Shown here: positions 1-5,592 of the stretch, piece by piece | How the letters are laid out: each line of letters begins with the position of its first letter | Position numbering within the stretch: position 1 is the first letter of the stretch | Assembly: GCA_028279085.1 (NCBI GenBank) | Contig: JANQSX010000243.1 | Location: 1 to 8,240 of the forward strand | DNA: 8,240 bases | Source of the DNA: Bdellovibrionales bacterium | GTDB lineage: Bacteria; Bdellovibrionota; Bdellovibrionia; Bdellovibrionales; UBA1609 | Direction of reading: 5' to 3' | Notes under the pieces: generated by a model | Databases searched by the model: none | Told to the model about the DNA's origin: nothing | The model's input: only the letters and a program-made list of their open reading frames with translations | Position numbers and translations under genes: made by a program

Positions 1-1
1 A

Positions 2-505
2 GAAAATTGGGAAACAGAGGACATCGCAAAGGCGGGAAGGTCTCCCTTGGCTCAAAAAATATTAGGCTTTCCCTGGGCCTCAAAAGTTTTTATTGGTTCT
101 AATTTCATTACTATCAACAAGGAAGACTGGGTGGAATGGGAAGTTTTGACTGGGCCTCTTTCCCAAATGATTAAGGAACATATAGAAAGTGAACAAGTGG
201 TTTTATATCCTCCTGAAGAAATGTTGGAAAAAAAATCAACAGAAACGGACAGTGTAAACAATGTCAATGAAGAAGATTCCGATGTAGTTCAAAAAATTAA
301 ACAGATTTTGGAAAAAGAAATTCAACCTGCTGTGGCTATGGACGGAGGTTTTATCGCTTTTGCCGGTTTTGAAAATGGCACTGTATTTTTAAAAATGCAG
401 GGAGCTTGCTCCGGCTGTCCCAGTTCATCTGTTACTCTTAAACAGGGAATAGAAACTCATTTAAAAAATCAAATATCAGAAGTGCAACAAGTAGTTGCCT
501 TATAA
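2..505 (+). CDS. Nfu/NifU-family iron-sulfur cluster scaffold, 5' truncated by window edge
   Basis: The reading frame is already open at base 2 (residues ENWETEDIAKAG before SPLAQKI), so this is the 3' part of a longer gene and the TTG at 47 is not its start. The visible N-terminal half matches the Nfu N-terminal domain, with SPLAQKI followed by VFIGSNFITI. A charged, low-complexity linker (about bases 225-280) follows. The rest is the NifU C-terminal domain, with AVAMDGGFIAF and the cluster-binding CxxC in GACSGCPSS (cysteine codons at 407-409 and 416-418). Proteins of this family carry a transient [4Fe-4S] cluster between two subunits and pass it to target apoproteins in the cytoplasm. The gene ends in TAA 96 nt before recG on the same strand. 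An operon is possible but unproven. The family call is firm; the exact paralogue is not, so no symbol is given. Confidence 0.93.
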   Translation, partial: ENWETEDIAKAGRSPLAQKILGFPWASKVFIGSNFITINKEDWVEWEVLTGPLSQMIKEHIESEQVVLYPPEEMLEKKSTETDSVNNVNEEDSDVVQKIKQILEKEIQPAVAMDGGFIAFAGFENGTVFLKMQGACSGCPSSSVTLKQGIETHLKNQISEVQQVVAL

Positions 506-591
506 TTTCTAACTTAAGTTACAAATTTTTGTTTGTAAGATCAGGAAAAATTCTATAAAGAAATATATGTGTGGGTATTTTTTATTTAAGT

Positions 592-596
592 GAGGT
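592..596 (+). promoter_or_regulatory. recG ribosome binding site
   Basis: GAGGT lies 5 nt before ATG 602. It decides the start in favour of 602 over the in-frame GTG at 590, which would place the start codon on the site itself. Confidence 0.6.
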
Positions 597-601
597 ATTT
601 A

Positions 602-2770
602 ATGAGGGAAGTGTTATCACAGAAAAAAGAAAAAATCCATCCTCCCACGCACAGACCAACCATGCAAAAATCTAATTCTGTAAAGGCACTTGAGCCAACA
701 GCGCGTTTGCAATATTTAAAAGGGGTGGGGCCGCGACTTGCGGAAGTTTTTGCTAAAAAAGATATACACACTGTAGGCGATTTAATTCATTGGTGTCCCC
801 GGACTTACAGAGATCAAAGAGCTGTTGATGATTTTTCTCAGTTGGTAAATGGTTCTTATGTCACATTGTATGGTTATATTGCAAAGAAAAAAGTTTTTAA
901 ACCAAGAGGAAGAAAAACGATTTATGAGATGGTCATAAAAACAAAAGGAGGTTGGATAAATTGTAAATATTTTCGTCTTCCTTATAGAGGTTACTTTGAC
1001 GGCCTTGAAATTGATCAAAAAGTAAAAGTAGTTGGACGTGTGACTTACTATAGAAATCAACCGGAATTTCATCATCCTGATGTATATCCTTTTAAAGCTG
1101 ATGAAGAGCAAACGGATGCGATTGTGCCTGTTTATACAGAGATAGAGAAGATCAGTCAGAATAAAATCAGGAAAATGATAGCGACTGCTTTTTCAGCCCT
1201 CAAACAGAATAAAGATTTTTTAAACTCTGATCCTTTGCCTTTATGGTTGAGAAAGGAAAACAATTTAGTGGATCGAATTACGGCTTTACAGCAAATTCAC
1301 AAACCGGATCAGGATCAAGTTGAAGATTATTTGCAGTTTCGTTCTCCTGCGCAAAAACGTCTGATCTTTGAAGAATTTTTTCTTCTGCAACTTTATATGG
1401 GAATAAAAAAGTCCGGCCTCAAAAAAGAAAAAACCTATTCCATAAACTTTAATTCTGATCTTATGGAAAAATTCAAACAATCTCTTTCTTTTTCTCTGAC
1501 AGACGCTCAAGAAAGGGTGTTAAAAGAAATCGGTGTGGATATGCAAAAAAACCACCCCATGCACCGGTTGATACAAGGAGATGTAGGTTGTGGAAAAACG
1601 GTTGTGGCTTTGCTCGCTTGTTGTCCGGTTATAGAAAATGGATTTCAATGCGCTATTATGGCGCCTACGGAAATTCTAGCGGAGCAACATTATCAAAATG
1701 CACTTTCTCTTTTAAAACCTTTAGGTGTTAATGTTTCTTTACTGACCGGTAAGATTCGTGCAAAAGAAAAAAGAAATATTTTAGAAAAACTAGCGAGTGG
1801 ATATACTTCTCTTTGCATAGGAACTCAGGCTCTTATTCAGGAAACTGTTCAGTTTAAAAAATTGGGTTTGGTCATTGTTGATGAACAACATAGATTTGGA
1901 GTGCATCAAAGAGGGTTATTAAAAGCAAAAGGAGTGCATCCGCATTTTTTAGTAATGACAGCTACTCCTATTCCACGAAGTTTAGCGATGACTTTATATG
2001 GAGACTTGGATGTGTCTGTGATTGATGAAATGCCCAAGGGGCGAAAACCAATAGTGACTAAGCAAACCTGGGCTTCCAAAAGAGATAAAGTTTGGGGCTT
2101 TTTGGAAGATCAGATTCGGGAAGGTCGCCAGGCTTATGTGGTTTATCCTTTGGTGGAAGAAAGTGAAAAAATGGATCTGAAAAATGCAGTGGATGAGTAT
2201 GAAAAACTCAAAGAGAGATTTCCTGATTTTAAATTAGGTTTGTTGCATGGTCGTATGTCCACTGTGGAAAAGCAGGAAATTATGTCTGAATTTTTAAAAG
2301 GAAAAATACAGATATTGGTGAGCACAACAGTCATTGAGGTGGGAGTGGATGTAGCTAACGCTTCTGTAATGATTGTGGAACACGCCGAACGTTTTGGCTT
2401 ATCTCAGTTACATCAATTAAGAGGACGTGTAGGAAGAGGGGAGTATAAAAGCTATTGTGTATTAATTCTTTCCGGTGGATTTTCTGAAGAAGCTAAGTTT
2501 CGGCTTTCCATTATGGAAAAAACCAGTGATGGCTTTAAAATTGCTGAAGAAGATTTGGAGATAAGAGGGCCCGGGGAGTTTTTAGGCACCCGGCAATCAG
2601 GGCTTCCTGAATTTAACATAGCTAACCTTGTACGGGATGGTCGCCTTCATCAACAGGCTAAAGAAGCGAGTTTTAAATTGATAAAAAAAGATCCTCAGTT
2701 AAGTTTGCCGGAACATCAGCTTTTAAAAAAAGAGATGCGTAAACTTTCCAACCGCTTTTTACCAGGATGA
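602..2770 (+). CDS. recG: ATP-dependent DNA helicase RecG
   Basis: This encodes a 722-residue RecG, the superfamily 2 translocase that remodels stalled replication forks and Holliday junctions. The N-terminal wedge/OB region begins with the helix-hairpin-helix-like LKGVGPRLAEVF and spans roughly the first 200 residues. Helicase motifs follow in order: Walker A GDVGCGKT (326-333), DEQH box (427-430), TATPIPRS (453-460), and motif VI in QLRGRVGRG (605-613). The C-terminal GPGEFLGTRQSG is typical of RecG. Most family members are about 680-700 residues; the excess is a poorly conserved N-terminal stretch. I chose ATG 602 because a GAGGT Shine-Dalgarno (592-596) lies 5 nt upstream. An in-frame GTG at 590 would overlap that site, and ATG 662 would also leave all known domains intact. 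The gene is intact, ends in TGA, and is convergent with the toxin-antitoxin operon. Confidence 0.97.
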   Translation: MREVLSQKKEKIHPPTHRPTMQKSNSVKALEPTARLQYLKGVGPRLAEVFAKKDIHTVGDLIHWCPRTYRDQRAVDDFSQLVNGSYVTLYGYIAKKKVFKPRGRKTIYEMVIKTKGGWINCKYFRLPYRGYFDGLEIDQKVKVVGRVTYYRNQPEFHHPDVYPFKADEEQTDAIVPVYTEIEKISQNKIRKMIATAFSALKQNKDFLNSDPLPLWLRKENNLVDRITALQQIHKPDQDQVEDYLQFRSPAQKRLIFEEFFLLQLYMGIKKSGLKKEKTYSINFNSDLMEKFKQSLSFSLTDAQERVLKEIGVDMQKNHPMHRLIQGDVGCGKTVVALLACCPVIENGFQCAIMAPTEILAEQHYQNALSLLKPLGVNVSLLTGKIRAKEKRNILEKLASGYTSLCIGTQALIQETVQFKKLGLVIVDEQHRFGVHQRGLLKAKGVHPHFLVMTATPIPRSLAMTLYGDLDVSVIDEMPKGRKPIVTKQTWASKRDKVWGFLEDQIREGRQAYVVYPLVEESEKMDLKNAVDEYEKLKERFPDFKLGLLHGRMSTVEKQEIMSEFLKGKIQILVSTTVIEVGVDVANASVMIVEHAERFGLSQLHQLRGRVGRGEYKSYCVLILSGGFSEEAKFRLSIMEKTSDGFKIAEEDLEIRGPGEFLGTRQSGLPEFNIANLVRDGRLHQQAKEASFKLIKKDPQLSLPEHQLLKKEMRKLSNRFLPG

Positions 2771-2845
2771 AAATCCATTCTCCTTAAAACACGATGAGTT
2801 TTTATTAAAACAACGTAACCAGGAATGGTTTATATTCATAAAAAA

Positions 2846-3178
2846 TTAGGAACTTAACTGGTAAATAATCTTGGAGATATTATTTAATGTTGGATTTCCG
2901 TTTTTAGACAATAATCTAAAAAGAGTTCTCCTTGGAATACCTGTCTCTTTTGCAAATTGCTCCTTATTTTCAAGTTCTAGATACACACGAAGAATTTCCT
3001 TAAATCCCTCCGTATCATTAGCCGCCAAACATTCAAATAAAGCTTTGGAAACATATTTTTTGTTTCTCATTCTTTTTGAAGCTTTCAATTCAGTGAACTT
3101 TACTTTATTCTTAGCCTTCAAACTCGGCATATTTTCCAAGGAGTTTATAGGCTTTTTTAATGTCTTTCTTTTGTTCAT
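2846..3178 (-). CDS. Type II toxin-antitoxin system antitoxin with C-terminal HTH (HigA-like)
   Basis: This 110-residue basic protein belongs to the 'addiction module antidote' type. A non-conserved N-terminal tail is followed by a helical stretch (about 43-70, SKALFECLAANDTEGF) and a Cro/C1-type helix-turn-helix at about 72-108 (EQFAKETGIPRRTLFRLL, then GNPTLNNISKI). Family members bind the partner RelE/ParE-fold toxin and repress their own promoter. The start at 3178 is supported by a perfect AGGAGG 8 nt upstream. The first 22 codons overlap the 3' end of the toxin gene by 68 nt in another frame, so the two genes are translationally coupled in toxin-first order, as in higBA systems. The gene itself looks intact, while its toxin carries a nonsense codon. 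It may therefore survive as an orphan repressor. The family is clear; the exact subfamily is not. Confidence 0.85.
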   Translation of the reverse strand: MNKRKTLKKPINSLENMPSLKAKNKVKFTELKASKRMRNKKYVSKALFECLAANDTEGFKEILRVYLELENKEQFAKETGIPRRTLFRLLSKNGNPTLNNISKIIYQLSS

Positions 3179-3407
3179 TTTTATATCCTCCTATAAGTAA
3201 TAAAATAATCTTATCTTTTAGTTTTGCAAAATAAACTCGTCTCCCATTTTTCTATCTTAATTCAGCCAACCCATTAGCAATATATTTCCAATCTCCTAAG
3301 TGATTGTGTTCTTCTATTCTTGCAATGCGAGCATCTACTTGAGCTTTTTCCCGAAAGGTTAATCCTTTATACCAGTTGTTAAATTCATAGGTAGATACAA
3401 CTTTCAT
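3111..3407 (-). pseudogene. RelE/ParE/HigB-type toxin interrupted by one in-frame TAG
   Basis: Translating the minus strand from ATG 3407 gives 51 residues, a TAG (3252-3254), then 46 more residues to TAA at 3111-3113. Both halves are in the same frame and match the 'addiction module killer protein' family. Before the stop come FNNWYKGL, ARIARIEEHNHLGDWK and GLAELR. After it come KNGRRVYFAKLKDKIILLL, then GGYKNEQKKDIKKA. The family motif is ELR-x-nG-RVYF followed by LL-GG-K-xQ-xDI. The stop sits just after ELR, a place where related toxins often carry Trp (from memory), so TGG to TAG is the simplest explanation. At 98 codons the full length is normal. No Shine-Dalgarno precedes the ATG. The mutation separates off the conserved C-terminal RVYF and K-x-Q-x-D elements, so the product should be inactive unless TAG is read through or is a sequencing error. 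Confidence 0.85.
3187..3192 (-). promoter_or_regulatory. Antitoxin ribosome binding site inside the toxin gene
   Basis: AGGAGG on the minus strand lies 8 nt before the antitoxin ATG at 3178. It sits within the codons for the GG of the toxin's GGYKNEQ motif, downstream of the premature TAG. Because the toxin stop now lies about 60 nt upstream of this site, coupling to toxin translation is lost and the antitoxin depends on this strong site. Confidence 0.75.
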
Positions 3408-3413
3408 TATAGA

Positions 3414-3442
3414 ATCATGCCATATATGGCTCTATTAGTCAA
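3414..3442 (-). promoter_or_regulatory. Promoter of the toxin-antitoxin operon with palindromic operator
   Basis: On the minus strand TTGACT (3437-3442, 5 of 6 to the -35 consensus) and CATGAT (3414-3419, 4 of 6 to -10) are separated by exactly 17 nt. The 12-nt perfect palindrome GCCATATATGGC (3419-3430) fills the part of the spacer next to -10. That is a classical place for autorepression by an HTH antitoxin; I infer that function. The predicted transcription start would fall at or within a base or two of the toxin ATG at 3407, so the toxin message may be leaderless. Confidence 0.6.
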
Positions 3443-3496
3443 CATAAAACTTCAATAAAATTTTGGTGACTTCCAAATGTGAGATAAAAAACTGTT

Positions 3497-3660
3497 GCCT
3501 TCCGGCGCAGGCTCGTCATTCCGGACTTGTTCCGGAATCCAGAAAATGCTTGTCATTCCGGAGTAGGTTCGTCATTCCGATAGGTTCGTCATTCCGGCCT
3601 TGAGCCGGAATCCAGAATCAGCTTCAGTTATCCTCTGGATTCCTAATCAAGTTCGGAGTA
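3497..3660 (+). repeat. Cluster of GTCATTCCGG/CCGGAATCCAG hairpin repeats
   Basis: GTCATTCCG occurs at 3515, 3552, 3571 and 3588, usually preceded by a GGCTC or GGTTC-like flank. Two units are complete hairpins. One is ATTCCGGA (3518-3525) pairing with TCCGGAAT (3531-3538); the other is ATTCCGGC (3591-3598) pairing with GCCGGAAT (3604-3611). Each has an 8-bp stem and a 5-nt loop, and each is followed by CCAG. A decayed inverted fragment with CTGGATTCC lies near 3635-3645. The same family recurs at 5481-5545 and 6671-6750. Palindromic intergenic repeats of this general form (ATTCC...GGAAT) are known from many proteobacteria. Apart from the toxin promoter and this cluster I see nothing else in 3443-3744. 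Confidence 0.85.
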
Positions 3661-3744
3661 GCAAAATAAGTCGATCATATTTAGTACACCTTTGTAAAAA
3701 ATTCATTCAATGTTTTTGTCTTTAAAGTTCTTTCTTGGTTTACC

Positions 3745-3773
3745 TTGGAAAAAATAGAATTTTTCCTTATACA
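3745..3773 (+). promoter_or_regulatory. Possible promoter of the TraB/GumN-like gene
   Basis: TTGGAA (3745-3750, 4 of 6) and TATACA (3768-3773, 4 of 6) are 17 nt apart. Transcription would begin close to ATG 3781, which has no visible Shine-Dalgarno. In A+T-rich DNA such matches arise by chance, so this is weak. Confidence 0.3.
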
Positions 3774-3780
3774 AATATAC

Positions 3781-4737
3781 ATGAAAATTAAAAGCAAGTC
3801 ATATTATAGGTTGGTTTTTTTACTAACTACTGTGTGTGTTTTTTATAATTCTTATGTAACTGCAGAAGAGACTTTACAAACCAATCCTACACAAACCAGC
3901 AACCCCTTTTTTTGGAAAGTGGAAAAAGAAGGTAAAACTTCTTATTTTTTAGGTACTGCACATGTCCTTATTTCTATTGATGAATTACTTTGTTCAAAGG
4001 ATGTTCAACATCATCTGGAAAATAGTGATTTTGTATTCGTAGAACATAATTACCTTTTAGAAAGAAGTGAAAAGTTTGATGCTGCTGGTAAACAACTAAT
4101 GTTATCTAAGGATGGTAGGGAATTTCAGGCATTAAATGAAGCCAGTCAGGAGTTTTTGAGAAGCAAAGGGATCAGTGAGCAATTAAATCTATATGGTTAT
4201 AATAAAGTGTTACATAATTTATGCAGGCATGGTGTTCCTGATGTAAATGATTTAATACTGGACAGCCAAATTGCATATGAAGCTGACTCTAGAGGGATCC
4301 CTATTCAGGAATTGGATATTTCTGTTGGAGAGCATCTTCTGGAAACAAAAAAACAAAAGGCAGAAGCTTTTAATCAGTTATCTGATTTTCAATTTCAGTT
4401 GGAAATAGGTTACTTAAACGGAGATATAAAAATGTTTTCCTATAATTGTCCTTTTCAGTGGTCTGTGGATCAATTGGCAAATTATAAATCCGGTAAAATA
4501 ACTGCTAACGACATTGAAAAACATCTCAGTAATCTAACAGCTGAAAAAAGAAATGAGTACATTTTAAATTTACTGGAAAGAAATACTCAATGGCTTGTTC
4601 GTTTTGAAAAAGCTCATCAAACTCGTGATCGTGTTTTTCTTGCTGGCGGGCTTGTTCATTTTATTGGCCCCGTTAACCTCATAGATATGCTAAGGAAAAA
4701 AGATTACACCGTAGAGTCTGTAACCTGTAAAAATTAA
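3781..4737 (+). CDS. Exported TraB/GumN (Tiki-like) family protein
   Basis: This 318-residue protein has an N-terminal signal peptide: basic KIKSK, hydrophobic LVFLLTTVCVF, and probable cleavage after VTA at residue 28. The mature protein should therefore leave the cytoplasm. The body has TraB/GumN hallmarks. FFWKVEKEGKTSYFLGTAH ends in a GxxH motif (58-61), FVFVEHN contains a conserved acidic residue (E88), ERNTQWL is at 266-272, and a second GxxH lies in AGGLVHFIG (G290-H293). In the related Tiki proteins the paired GxxH motifs bind metal and support protease activity; here that is inference. The length suits the family (about 280-330). I chose ATG 3781 because it gives a standard signal peptide; an in-frame TTG at 3745 would add 12 residues before the basic region. 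No Shine-Dalgarno is visible. It stands alone between repeat-rich spacers. Confidence 0.85.
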   Translation: MKIKSKSYYRLVFLLTTVCVFYNSYVTAEETLQTNPTQTSNPFFWKVEKEGKTSYFLGTAHVLISIDELLCSKDVQHHLENSDFVFVEHNYLLERSEKFDAAGKQLMLSKDGREFQALNEASQEFLRSKGISEQLNLYGYNKVLHNLCRHGVPDVNDLILDSQIAYEADSRGIPIQELDISVGEHLLETKKQKAEAFNQLSDFQFQLEIGYLNGDIKMFSYNCPFQWSVDQLANYKSGKITANDIEKHLSNLTAEKRNEYILNLLERNTQWLVRFEKAHQTRDRVFLAGGLVHFIGPVNLIDMLRKKDYTVESVTCKN

Positions 4738-4750
4738 TATAAATGAAGAA

Positions 4751-4830
4751 AAAGAACTTTATTGATTATACTGGATTATGATCAAAAATAGCGTTTACTA
4801 CTAATAAACGCTATTCTCATTTTTGTTATT
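4751..4830 (+). repeat. About 80-nt hairpin repeat, copy 1
   Basis: This aligns without gaps to 8161-8240 with 12 mismatches in 80 (85% identity). Its core is an 11-bp perfect stem, AATAGCGTTTA (4787-4797) with TAAACGCTATT (4805-4815), and a 7-nt loop, followed by CTCATTTTTG. Lying 50 nt after the TraB/GumN stop, it may end that transcript. On the minus strand the stem is followed directly by a run of T, so it could work in either direction. Confidence 0.85.
4787..4825. terminator. Candidate bidirectional terminator within repeat copy 1
   Basis: An 11-bp stem with a 7-nt loop has a T-rich tail on the plus side (CTCATTTTTG) and an immediate T run on the minus side. The stem is only moderately G+C-rich, so termination is plausible, not certain. 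Confidence 0.4.
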
Positions 4831-5118
4831 TATTCTCTAAAACAATCATCTCTTAACTCTTCGTGAAAACCAAAAAATTTTTTTAATTTTTTATTTTGAT
4901 AAAAGTTTTTATTACAGAAAAATACTTTTATATTAAGTAGTTATTAGATTTTCTTTTTATAAACAATCGTCTTATTTTAGGACATTTGTTTTGCTTTTTA
5001 CTGACTCATTTTTAAAAAATTAGTCTGTTTATTCCCATTTTTCTCTGTAAAAACATTTTTTTTCAAATGGCTTTTCATACCTTCAAGACTGCCTTTTTCC
5101 CAGTCCATTCACTTACAA
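4831..5118. other. Very A+T-rich spacer with no recognisable gene
   Basis: This stretch lies between two copies of the 80-nt repeat family. It consists of long runs of A and T with stops in all frames. I see no RNA gene or protein of a known family. The one modest open frame is the 36-codon minus-strand ORF at 4998-5108. It could be decayed coding DNA or a regulatory spacer. Confidence 0.5.
4998..5108 (-). CDS. Possible small ORF, 36 residues, unknown
   Basis: ATG 5108 opens a 36-codon frame ending in TAA at 4998. The product begins MDWEKGSLEGMKSH and is lysine- and asparagine-rich, soluble and basic. A stop codon lies immediately before the ATG, fixing the start, but there is no convincing Shine-Dalgarno and no known family. 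Chance ORFs of this size are common, and I list it only because it is the sole sizeable frame in the spacer. Confidence 0.15.
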   Translation of the reverse strand: MDWEKGSLEGMKSHLKKNVFTEKNGNKQTNFLKMSQ

Positions 5119-5156
5119 AATAGCGTTTATTAGTAGAAAACTCCATTGTCATTTTT
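5115..5156 (+). repeat. Degenerate copy of the 80-nt hairpin repeat
   Basis: AATAGCGTTTA at 5119-5129 is identical to the left arm of the other two copies, and the ATTGTCATTTTT that follows matches their ATTCTCATTTTT. The right arm has decayed to AAAACTCCATT, so the hairpin no longer forms. The similarity fades upstream of about 5115. Confidence 0.65.
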
Positions 5157-5229
5157 AGCTGAAATTCGCTTGGTTTGTGAGCAACTGCACTTTTGTAAAC
5201 ACACAAACTCAGACAGCAAGAAGGAACAC

Positions 5230-5475
5230 ATGAATAAGAAAGACAAAAAATTTATTGCCGCTCTTGTATTAACACATACAGGGCTTCTTATAGCGACAAT
5301 CTCACTGTCTGGGCGTTTTTGGCACAACCAATTTCAAGAATGCAGGAAGGTAAATCATCTTTATGAACTTTCTCAATATATGAAGGGCGAGATCAACGAA
5401 GCTCATTCAGATACAAAAGTTAAAAAATTAAAACAGCACTACCAAACAAAAGGAGTGAGAGCTGAAGAACATTAA
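5230..5475 (+). CDS. Small single-span membrane protein, unknown function
   Basis: I do not recognise this 81-residue protein. It begins with a basic MNKKDKK, has one hydrophobic segment at about 8-26 (ending LLIATISLSG), and then a polar tail of about 52 residues rich in Lys, His and Glu with one Cys at 38. The positive N-terminus predicts a cytoplasmic N-terminus and an external tail. It also resembles an uncleaved signal anchor. I chose ATG 5230 because AAGGA lies 4 nt upstream; the frame is open upstream to a TTG at 5146, but that would put the membrane segment far from the start. It lies 117 nt before the prepilin on the same strand, with a repeat cluster between, so any link to pili is only positional. 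Confidence 0.6.
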   Translation: MNKKDKKFIAALVLTHTGLLIATISLSGRFWHNQFQECRKVNHLYELSQYMKGEINEAHSDTKVKKLKQHYQTKGVRAEEH

Positions 5476-5480
5476 TGGGT

Positions 5481-5545
5481 TGTCATTCCAGATTTAGTTG
5501 TCATTCCGGCGCAGGCTCGTCATTCCGGCGCAGGCCGGAATCCAG
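5481..5545 (+). repeat. GTCATTCCGGCGCAGG hairpin repeat cluster, second location
   Basis: Three GTCATTCC units occur (5482, 5500, 5519). The last forms a perfect 8-bp hairpin, ATTCCGGC (5522-5529) with GCCGGAAT (5534-5541) and loop GCAG, followed by CCAG. ATTCCGGCGCAGGC occurs twice within 30 nt. The cluster belongs to the same family as 3497-3660 and, inverted, 6671-6750. It starts just after the stop of the 81-residue ORF and ends about 35 nt before the prepilin ribosome binding site. Confidence 0.85.
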
Positions 5546-5580
5546 CAAAAGGAAATTAAAAAAATTAAAACAAACAAATC

Positions 5581-5587
5581 AAGGAGG
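5581..5587 (+). promoter_or_regulatory. Strong ribosome binding site of the prepilin-like gene
   Basis: AAGGAGG lies 5 nt before ATG 5593. It is the best Shine-Dalgarno on the plus strand of this window and suggests high expression of the pilin. Confidence 0.85.
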
Positions 5588-5592
5588 GAAAA

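Noticed and set aside
47..49. TTG at 47 as the start of the Nfu gene
   Set aside because: The frame stays open to the window edge and residues before 47 match the Nfu N-terminal domain, so the gene starts outside the window.
519..559. Weak hairpin (TTACAAA/TTTGTAA) and a TATAAA box between the Nfu gene and recG
   Set aside because: The stem is 7 A+T-rich pairs and no matching -35 with proper spacing is found; neither a terminator nor a promoter can be supported.
590..601. GTG start for recG at 590
   Set aside because: The GTG overlaps the only Shine-Dalgarno-like site (592-596), which is well placed for ATG 602.
2871..3200. 109-residue plus-strand ORF opposite the antitoxin
   Set aside because: It is the antisense of a clear HTH antitoxin, has a low-complexity hydrophobic product and no ribosome binding site.
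5308..5330. Sigma-54-type promoter for the pilin (TGGCAC at 5319-5324)
   Set aside because: There is no TTGC-like -12 element at the right distance and the site lies inside the 81-residue gene.
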